Source: Hemileia vastatrix (Eukaryota; Basidiomycota; Pucciniomycetes; Pucciniales; Zaghouaniaceae). From it: a stretch of 64,000 nt of DNA. The stretch lies in contig JASXTE010000002.1 in NCBI GenBank assembly GCA_030280995.1, positions 39,243,183 to 39,307,182 of the forward strand, read 5' to 3'. This document shows, piece by piece, positions 57,431 through 64,000 of this stretch (the first letter of the stretch is position 1; every line of letters begins with the position of its first letter). A model generated the notes under the pieces. The model made no database searches, was not told the DNA's origin, and saw only the letters and a program-made list of their open reading frames with translations. A program made the translations under genes and the position numbers.

Positions 57431-58579
57431 GGAAATGTTGCCTTCTCTATCCTTTAATATAGCACATTCATCCAACATTTTTTACCCCCAAAATTCATAC
57501 ACAACCCATTATCTGCTCATCTTTTCCTTTCAGATTCCTTTAATTTCCCTTTTGGATCTAATACCTTACTGATATTTCCTGGGGTTGAGATTTTGGATCA
57601 AGCATTTTCTTTACCCTTTTGATTGGGTTTGGTTTGAGATGAAGATTGAGTGGGTCAAGGATGAATTGAAGAAGTTCCAGATTTGAAGTTCAAAACATGA
57701 GATTTATTGGCATGACACATTTTTTGAAGAAGGCCTTGGTAAACACCATCAAGTTTGAGAGTCCTATCAATTAGATCCATTAAAGTCACCATTTTTTGAC
57801 CATGATGATTTAAATGATTAAGTATCCTTGAAGGAAATCCCCTTTTGAAATGATACTTTAGGGTTGCATCATTCCAACCTACTCAAGCTTGTAGAGCTAT
57901 GAAATTTGATATATATTCAGAAGTTTTACTATTATTTTTCATGCAAAGAAAATCTAATTCAATTTCTTTGTTATTGGCTTCATTAGGGTCACCAAATAAG
58001 GTAAAGAGTTGATCTTTGAATTTTTCCCAATTTTTGATTAGCAAATGGGTTTCTGTCAAAGAAAGTATGAGAAAGTATGGCTTGAACCATTGTGATACTT
58101 TCCCAGATAAGAATGAAGAGGTATAAATTACCTTGGACCTAGCTGTATTGAAGGTTCAAGGGCCATTGTGGAACAATAATTTTCAGGTTTGCAAAAAAGG
58201 TCACAATCTTTCAGGATGTTCACTATCAAATATATCTGGGGATTTCATCAAGGGAATTTTAAATTTAGAGTTCTCCAAAGAATAAGGATTAGAAATTTAT
58301 TTCACTAATAATTTCATGAAATCTTCCAATGAAGGAGCTAGACCAGGTTCAGAGGTTTGGCCCAAAAGGTTGGTAGCCAGGGCCAATGGTTCCTCATGCA
58401 TTGTATACTTGCCTTCTTCTTCCTCACTAGAATCTTCAAAATCTTGAGGGATATCATCTACAGATTTAATTGAATGTTACTTTCCCCTTAATTCAAGAGG
58501 TTCAAGAGAGTGAGTACAGGAAATAGGTTGAAAAGCTGGTGGCCTATCTCTGGCATGAGCTCTAGTAGTAGTGTCCATA
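57431..58579 (-). pseudogene. G1 gag
   Basis: Capsid/nucleocapsid precursor. The ATG at 58579 begins MDTTTRAHARDRPPAFQP. An acidic stretch (QDFEDSSEEEEGKY) follows, then the retrotransposon gag domain: FLSGKVSQWFKPYF, WEKFKDQLFTLFGDPNEANN, EYISNFIALQA and YHFKRGFPSRILNHL. Near 57510-57470 a NGLCMNFGGKKCWMNV segment looks like a degenerate CCHC zinc knuckle. At least four in-frame stops and a frame change. Confidence 0.85.
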
Positions 58580-58675
58580 GGAAGAGTGTGTTGAATGGGT
58601 TCCTTTTAGACTTAGCCCCTGAATACATAGTAGTACAAAACAAAAAAATGAGAACTATGGAGAATTAAATTATAC

Positions 58676-59436
58676 TGTCACCAGATGGCCTACCCACAAG
58701 TTAAAGGGTGCTCTTGGGTAAGTGAGATTAGAAAAAATGATTGAAGACTACTTTGAGGGAGTGGTTCAAAGATAAGCTGGAGATAAATTAATATTTCTTT
58801 GAGATAAGTTTGAGGTGAATAATAATGTAATCTATAGTAACACTAAATATTCAGGTTAATCTCTCAAAAAGTTAGAATTTAATAATCAAAAGAGGATTAG
58901 GAGCTTTAATAATTTGAAGAGAAATTGATTATTAAGAAAGGTAGGAAAAAATAATAGCCTTATATAAATTTTACCACTATCACAACAGTATTATAATTTA
59001 ATTCTAAAAAATGCTGAACCAAATCCACCCCATTATATAAATAGCCCTATCTTGCATTTACCCCTTTCATAAAAACTCCTTAATTTATCAATGACCCTTC
59101 AATATAATCCACAGATCTTTTAAACTTACTACTATCCCTACTCACAGACCTTAAATTACCCTTAGACACACAATAACCCAAAATTGAAAATATACTATTG
59201 ATCCTAGTACTAATAAATTGTGCATTAGCTTAAAGTGGAAAAGTATAAGCAGATAATTGAATAACTTAGATTTAAGGTTTAGATAGCACAGTTGCTAGTG
59301 CGTTTTAATTGAGAAAAAAAGGGGTTAAAGCAGTTACTAGCTAGATGTTGCTTTCTGTGCTTCAAGTATGAATATTTGTACTGATTTATAGATTAAAAGA
59401 TTGAATTTTTCTTTGAGTGTCACATGGTGTGTGAAA
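58676..59436 (-). mobile_element. 5' LTR of gypsy G1
   Basis: TGTCACCAGATGGCC...GTGTGTGAAA on the plus strand; the last CA is mutated to AA. 761 bp. It matches the 3' LTR at 50850-51617. The sequence just inside it on the minus strand (GTATAATTTAATTCTCC) does not match a primer-binding site that I recognise. Confidence 0.88.
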
Positions 59437-59613
59437 TTCAACCTATGACTTCTACTCCTTTACATGATCTTCCCTCTCACTTTTCTTTGAAACCCAAATC
59501 AACTTTGGAAATTCCTGAACTTTGTAATTCAACTCAGGCTCCTCTTTCCCAACCTTCATTATCTCTTGAGGATCTTGAGCATTGTTGTAAAGCATTGGAA
59601 GGTGTATCAAAAG
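59437..59613 (+). other. Coding-like scrap cut by the G3 LTR
   Basis: An open frame beginning near the ATG at 59445 (MTSTPLHDLPSHF...LEDLEHCCKALEGVSKVL) runs into the LTR at 59614. Composition is coding-like, but the product is unknown. It may be a fragment of another retrotransposon ORF. Confidence 0.3.
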
Positions 59614-59914
59614 TGTTAGTATTTGGGTTGAGAGGTGAAGAGGAGGAGCACTATGGGTGCAATGCATTGTAATAGATGGAAGAAAGGGATATTGAATAAG
59701 GCGGTTTTATGGGGAAAGCTCTGTGGGGTGTTCCTCACTGGAGAACTTAAATAGTAATCCAGTTAATTTTTAGTCTAAAAAGGTTGTAACCCTCACTGTT
59801 GGTAGCCCCAAAATAGTTTGTCTAGTTAGTATCACTGCTGTATCAGCATAGTCAGTCCCATATCATGCTAGTGTCTGAGCTAGCAGTAGCAGTTCTCCCT
59901 CTTAGGTCTTAATG
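59614..59914 (+). mobile_element. 5' LTR of gypsy G3
   Basis: TGTTAGTATTTGGGTTGAGAGG...CTTAGGTCTTAATG, with the final CA mutated. It matches the solo LTR at 49814-50134 in reverse, including CATAGTCAGTCCC and GGTCTTAA. It ends 40 bp before a gag ATG on the same strand, so it is taken as the 5' LTR. No 3' partner is in the window. Confidence 0.85.
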
Positions 59915-59953
59915 TTTTTCTCCAATCTATAAATGGCACACTAAAAAAGAATT

Positions 59954-60958
59954 ATGAACCCTTCTGATCAATCTGATGCAGCAACACTTGCTGAAATTCA
60001 AGAGCAGATAACATTCTTGCAAGAATAAAGCACCAGACTCATGGAACATCCAGCAGAGGAAAATTCCTCATATTGTGGACCCACTGAAGCGGAGTTGGAT
60101 GCTGCTGAAGCTTAAGCACATGCACCACCCACCACACCAGCAACACCTGTCAAAGACCCAAAGATTGCAGTCCCAGAAATCTTTGATGGAAGGAAAGGTC
60201 CCTGGGAGAATCAGTATTCATCACAGGTAAACCTCTATGTCTCTCTGAACTTTCAGCAGTTCCTAGATAAAAAATTGAAAATTGGGTTTGCAATATTGTA
60301 CCTCATGGATGAGGAAGTATTCTGGGAAAGGACATACACAAAAGAGCTCCTTGAAAGTTCTAAGTCATCAACAACTTTTCCCCAGTTCATGGCGGCATTA
60401 AAGTTAGCCTTTGGTGACACTGATGTGGCCAAAACCTTGGAGCATGCTACAAATCAGTTACAGAAGAGAAACTTGTCTTTTGAGTATGTGTTAGAGATCT
60501 GGGGCCTTTCCAGTTACATTAAAACATGGTTAAAAGGAGCACTAAAGTTTCACTTCAGGAACGGGTTTGCACCAAGAATCAATAATTACCTAGTCATTCA
60601 TCCTCATCCAACCTCCCTCCAAGTGCTCATGGAGCTGAAAATTCAAATTGATAAAAAGTTTACACATCAGTGCATGGATGGTGATAGTGGTGCTTCTCAT
60701 TGGCACAACTATTCCCCATCAAGTGGGTCTAGTACTTGAGACACAAACACCATGGATATTGATGCAAAAAATGCACAAAGCTCTGGTTGGAGGAGAAGGA
60801 TTTCAGATGAAGAACACCAAAGACGCATGAGAAAAGGTTTGTGTCTTAGGTGTGGAAGTAGGGGTCACTTGGAAAGGGAGATTAGAGAGAAAATCAGGTG
60901 TTGTGAAACAAAAGATGGCACAGAAAAGGTGCAGGTAAAAGATAGTGCTTGGGAGTGA
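59954..60958 (+). pseudogene. Gypsy G3 gag
   Basis: One frame runs from the ATG at 59954 to 60956, broken by stops near 60026, 60112 and 60737. A coiled-coil-like N-terminus (SDAATLAEIQEQITFLQE) is followed by KIAVPEIFDGRKGPWENQYSSQ and the gag domain: KIGFAILYLMDEEVFW, TTFPQFMAALKLAFGDTDV, NLSFEYVLEIWGLSSYI and LKFHFRNGFAPRINNYL. Near 60840-60880 a zinc knuckle CLRCGSRGHLEREI has two Cys and the His, but the last Cys is lost. It belongs to a different family from G1 gag. Confidence 0.88.
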
Positions 60959-61023
60959 AGTTTATGCCCTTATTGAGCAGATTAGAGGGAAAGTATAAGG
61001 TAGATTAATTAGAAGAGTTATCA

Positions 61024-61296
61024 GTGCATAAGACACTGGAAGTAAATGACAATTTTATTATACTGAACTTGCATTTAATGAACCTTGATTCCACAACAAA
61101 TGTAAAAATCCTGCTGGACTGTGGAGCCACAGAATTTTTTATCTCCAATAAGTTTTTACAGAGGAATAAAAAGAAAAAAGAGAAATTGGAAGACCCCAGT
61201 CATCTAATTATATTTTATGGATCACCTGGTGGAGGAGGAGAAGTAAGAGATAAGGTTTTTTTCAGACTATGGTGCAATGGAAGAGAGTCTCAGTGA
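61024..61296 (+). pseudogene. Gypsy G3 protease fragment
   Basis: In another frame than gag. It contains NVKILLDCGATEFFISNKFL, the aspartic-protease active-site region with D-C-G-A in place of D-S-G-A. It is followed by Lys-rich and Gly-rich text and ends at 61296. No RT or integrase sequence follows before the next LTR. Confidence 0.75.
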
Positions 61297-61400
61297 ATGG
61301 CATATGAAACAAACCTGAAAGACCAATATGACATGGCTGGACCAGTACAGCCTGAACATTGACTAGAAGGAAAAAAAAGTTTAAATGGGAAGGAGAGAGG

Positions 61401-61745
61401 ACACAGGTGTTAAAGTATTGGCCCCCGGTCCTTTTAGGGGTCAGGGGCCCATCCTGGAAAGTCCTCTGATGTTTTGTTATCATCAGTTGACTTTCCACCA
61501 GAACTGGTGACTTCTCTTGGTTCAAAGAAGCAGGCCAGGGATTGGTCACCAGCAGGGAGCACCAGAGAGGAGATGAAGCATGCCAAGAGGAGTAGAAGGT
61601 GCAAAAAAGATGGGGGGAGGCAGAAGATAGAAAGGTGAATGGCACAGATAAAGCATTGGCCCCCTTGTCCCTTCAGGGGTCCCTCCTAGTGAGTCTTCTG
61701 GTGTTTTATTATCATCAGTAGACTTGCCACAAGATCTGACACTCT
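61401..61745 (+). repeat. Two-unit direct repeat, 238-bp spacing
   Basis: Units at about 61401-61520 and 61642-61745 share ATTGGCCCCC, CCTTTTAGGGGTC/CCCTTCAGGGGTC, then TCTGGTGTTTTATTATCATCAGT and GACTTGCCAC/GACTTTCCAC. They follow the protease fragment, where the protease-RT linker of pol would be expected, so they may be a duplicated piece of that linker. Confidence 0.7.
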
Positions 61746-62421
61746 CTTTATTCTAGTTTTCAGGACTTGGAGAGTGTTCTGGGGGAAGGGGAAGAACTGG
61801 AATGTGATACAAAAGCATGGAATATATATTCTAAGATTGCAGCCAAGTTCCAGCTCTCAAAGCCAAGAAAAAGTCTCAAAGAAATCACAGGGTAAAATAT
61901 AAGACAACTTGTAGGCATGTTGTGTTTTTTCCCTCAGACTACCCCAAGAGTAACCTCAGAAGTAACTCCAGTGGCCTTATTTTTTGGAAGAATTGTTGCC
62001 TCATGAATCAAGGATCAAAATTTTTATCATATATGCAGAAATTTTTGTTGAAAAAAATAAAGTAGGAGTGTTTATGAGTATAGAATTTTCCAGTAAAGAA
62101 ATATATGAATACCAAATCTCTTTAAAAAAGAAATATTTATCTTACTTTCTATTTTATATATTTTTGGAAAAATTTACTGAATTTTTTCACTTGTATCAAA
62201 TTTTTTACTCAATTTTTAAAATTTATTAAGTTTTTTTTTAATTTCTACTTATTATTAAAATTGTTTCTTAATTTTCTATTGATATTCAGAATTTTAAGAA
62301 ATTTTAGCATTGTTAGATTTTTTTTAGATTTTTTTTGGCCTTTAAATAACTTTTATGAATGTTTTGGAATAGAATAGCACTTCATTCAAGTCCTTTAAAT
62401 TTTTCTTAAGTTTAGGAATTC
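61746..62421. other. Degraded DNA before the family-C LTR
   Basis: 61900-61950 resembles 30350-30400. 61990-62400 is T-rich without a supported gene; the 81-codon ORF at 61984-62229 is low-complexity. Confidence 0.4.
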
Positions 62422-63598
62422 TGTCAGTACAGTCTAGTATATAAGTATGATATAATAGTGTTATTTTATGGTCCTACTACTTATTAATAAATGATTTAGT
62501 GATTAAACCTCAGGGGAAGACTAATAGAATAGTTATACTCAAATTAAACTCACAATACTTGGATTTAAATGCGTGCTAGTGGTGGAAAATAGAAGAATAA
62601 AATATAGTTATAGCTTTTATAAAGATAATATCAATTTATAAGGGCTTTATAATATATTTCTGAATGTTAATAATTGTAGTGTAATGTTTGTTTGAGGTGT
62701 AGTAATTGAATGATGATAATAAACCGTCAAAATCCCTCCTTACTTATACCCAAATCCACTGGAGTGCACAGACCTTCAATCCAGATGATGTCACTGCTAT
62801 CCCCGGCAATTACAGCACTGTGAGGGCCCATCACCTCCCCATGGCGTCCACTTCAAGCAGTTTCAACACCCAGACCTCCAGTAAGGACCCTCCATCACTA
62901 TTAATAATAACACAGAGTCATACCATAAATAGAAAACCCAGATAAAAGCGGATACCATAAAGAAACAGGTAAAATAAATGATCAAAAAGAGATTTAATGA
63001 AACTAAAAGCATATAAAGGAAACAAATAAAATGTCCAAGCCCCCAATAACATCCCCAAGCATCCACATTAACCCAAAAACATATTTCCAACCCATAAATC
63101 CGTGAATAACCATCCAAGGAAGTAATTTTAGTTGTCCAAACTGGGTGTATGCGCCTGATATAGGTGTCTATGCTTCTGTAGGCGTTGTGAATCCACTGAT
63201 TTCGTCCATATGACCTAAAATAAGCAGAAAAACAAAGGTTATAGGCTATTAAGGGGCTAAAACCCACTTATATACCTAAATATACATAATATACTGCATA
63301 TTTCACTGAATATGAGATTTATGTATACATATAAGCTTATGTATGTCAATAATTACTTCATATCACTTAAGATAAGTATATTATGACTCCATTAACACCT
63401 TAATAAGTATTATTAGGCCATGGATAAGCTATTTAAACTATTATAAATTATATAATAGAATAATAATTATATATATATATAATAAAATAATATATATTAT
63501 TATTTTAACCTTATTTTTAAGATATAAGCTTAATCTAATTAAGGTTATCTTATTTTAAGCATAAGAAATACTCAGTCCTAAGGATATTTAGGCTGACA
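62422..63598 (-). mobile_element. 3' LTR of a chromovirus, family C (copy C)
   Basis: TGTCAGTACAGTCTAG...TTTAGGCTGACA on the plus strand. On the minus strand it starts TGTCAGCC immediately after a polypurine tract and about 110 bp after the end of a chromodomain Pol. The left flank (AATTC) and right flank (CTCCC) differ, as expected for one LTR of a longer element that continues beyond the window. Confidence 0.92.
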
Positions 63599-63610
63599 CT
63601 CCCTCACCCC
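63599..63610 (-). other. Polypurine tract
   Basis: On the minus strand GGGGTGAGGGAG directly abuts the LTR start TGTCAGCC. A purine run in this position primes plus-strand DNA synthesis in LTR retrotransposons. Confidence 0.7.
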
Positions 63611-63711
63611 AAAAAAACAATAAAAAAAATGTTAAGACATTTTAATTAATCTTAAGGAATGAAATAATAAAATAAAAAATTTTTTATAATACATATACTG
63701 AATGAACAGTA

Positions 63712-64000
63712 TTATTTAGATTTAAATTTTTTCAAGAGATTTTTAAGATCAGAGATTTCATTTTCTGGAATCCACTGGTCATATTCACTTGATTTATTTT
63801 TAAATCTTAATAGATACTCAACTCCCTTTTCTTTAGTAAGGTGTCTCTTTTTAAGTATCTTTTCAATTTCTGCTTTTTCCACTATTTCTTCAGGTTGCTG
63901 TTTATGCCTTCCTGATCTTCTTGGAAAGAGAGCAGTATTATTAGAATGGTATGGTTTTATAAGAGAAATAGGAAATACTGGATGTTTTCTATCATAAGGT
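63712..64000 (-). CDS. Chromovirus Pol C-terminus with chromodomain (partial)
   Basis: An open frame from the window edge to a TAA at 63712-63714, about 95 residues, 5' end off-window. It begins with the HPVFPISLIKPY motif that ends gypsy integrases, then a basic linker (LFPRRSGRHKQQPEEIVE). A chromodomain follows: AEIEKILKKRHL, GVEYLRFKNKSSEYDQWIPE, NEISDLKNLLKKF. Such domains guide integration to marked chromatin. The frame is intact, unlike the other pol genes in this window, so this element may be younger. The LTR downstream is family C. Confidence 0.88.
   Translation of the reverse strand, partial: PYDRKHPVFPISLIKPYHSNNTALFPRRSGRHKQQPEEIVEKAEIEKILKKRHLTKEKGVEYLLRFKNKSSEYDQWIPENEISDLKNLLKKFKSK

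Larger units (their letters stand above)
50850..59436 (-). mobile_element. Full-length Ty3/gypsy chromovirus G1 (8.6 kb), dead
   Basis: The LTRs (5': 58676-59436; 3': 50850-51617) enclose gag, protease, RT/RNase H, integrase and a chromodomain-like end, in that order on the minus strand. A MITE (54901-55161) cuts the integrase, and frames are broken in every domain. The LTRs differ by indels and many substitutions. The flanking pentamers CACAA and TTCAA match at only 3 of 5 positions, so it is old. Between the pol end (about 53580) and the 3' LTR lies about 1.9 kb that includes a plus-strand ORF. Confidence 0.88.

Noticed and set aside
61262..61645. 127-codon minus-strand ORF near the G3 protease
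   Set aside because: It is the antisense of the gypsy relic and its duplicated block; no domain, and the plus-strand explanation is sufficient.

Overview
The window looks like a nuclear contig from a filamentous fungus with a bloated, AT-rich, transposon-filled genome. A rust fungus (Pucciniales) is my best guess, but this is inference: it rests on very AT-rich repeats, short GT-AG introns, chromodomain Ty3/gypsy elements, Tc1-like elements and a lineage-type Myb-like transposon ORF. I see no bacterial gene organisation. Only one convincing host gene is present, an intron-containing TCP11/Sok1-family gene on the minus strand at 36664-41471, in a less AT-rich, nearly transposon-free island (about 35.9-47.7 kb).

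Left arm, 1-12.4 kb: degraded layers. A solo LTR (family C, 23-1198, 5-bp duplication ACATT) sits in a relic of a DNA-transposon interior. A 1.26-kb LTR of family L (2835-4092) is followed by a gag-like relic. A second DNA-transposon relic (about 7.1-12.2 kb) holds a dead Tc1-like element, itself split by another family-C LTR, plus a decayed Myb-like ORF and the 3' end of a copia polymerase.

Centre-left, 12.4-26.9 kb: one nest. A 1.5-kb solo LTR (family Z, duplication CTTCT at 12366-12370 and 26885-26889) was entered by a 12.8-kb composite DNA transposon (12469-25284). The composite appears to be two head-to-tail relatives fused after losing their junction ends. It was then hit by a 1.5-kb relative, another Z LTR (itself split by an L solo LTR with duplication AAACT) and a MITE. 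From 26.9 to 31.1 kb lie MITEs and unassigned AT-rich DNA. A simpler 4.8-kb member of the same DNA-transposon family occupies 31103-35885.

Right arm, 47.7-64 kb: a Tc1-like element (47679-50349) carries two nested solo LTRs with perfect 5-bp duplications. It is followed by a dead full-length chromodomain Ty3/gypsy element on the minus strand (50850-59436) with an unusual spliced, opposite-strand ORF between pol and the 3' LTR. Next come the 5' LTR, gag and protease of a second gypsy family (59614-61296). A third gypsy element enters from the right edge (3' LTR 62422-63598, chromodomain end of Pol at 63712-64000).

Nearly every transposon ORF is broken. The exceptions are the chromodomain fragment at the right edge and a few short ORFs. 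The nesting gives a relative insertion order: the DNA-transposon relics at 1.2-2.7 kb and 7-12 kb are old, the Z and L LTRs and the composite are intermediate, and the perfect-duplication solo LTRs (C at 23, L at 16476, and the two inside the Tc1 element) are younger than their hosts.
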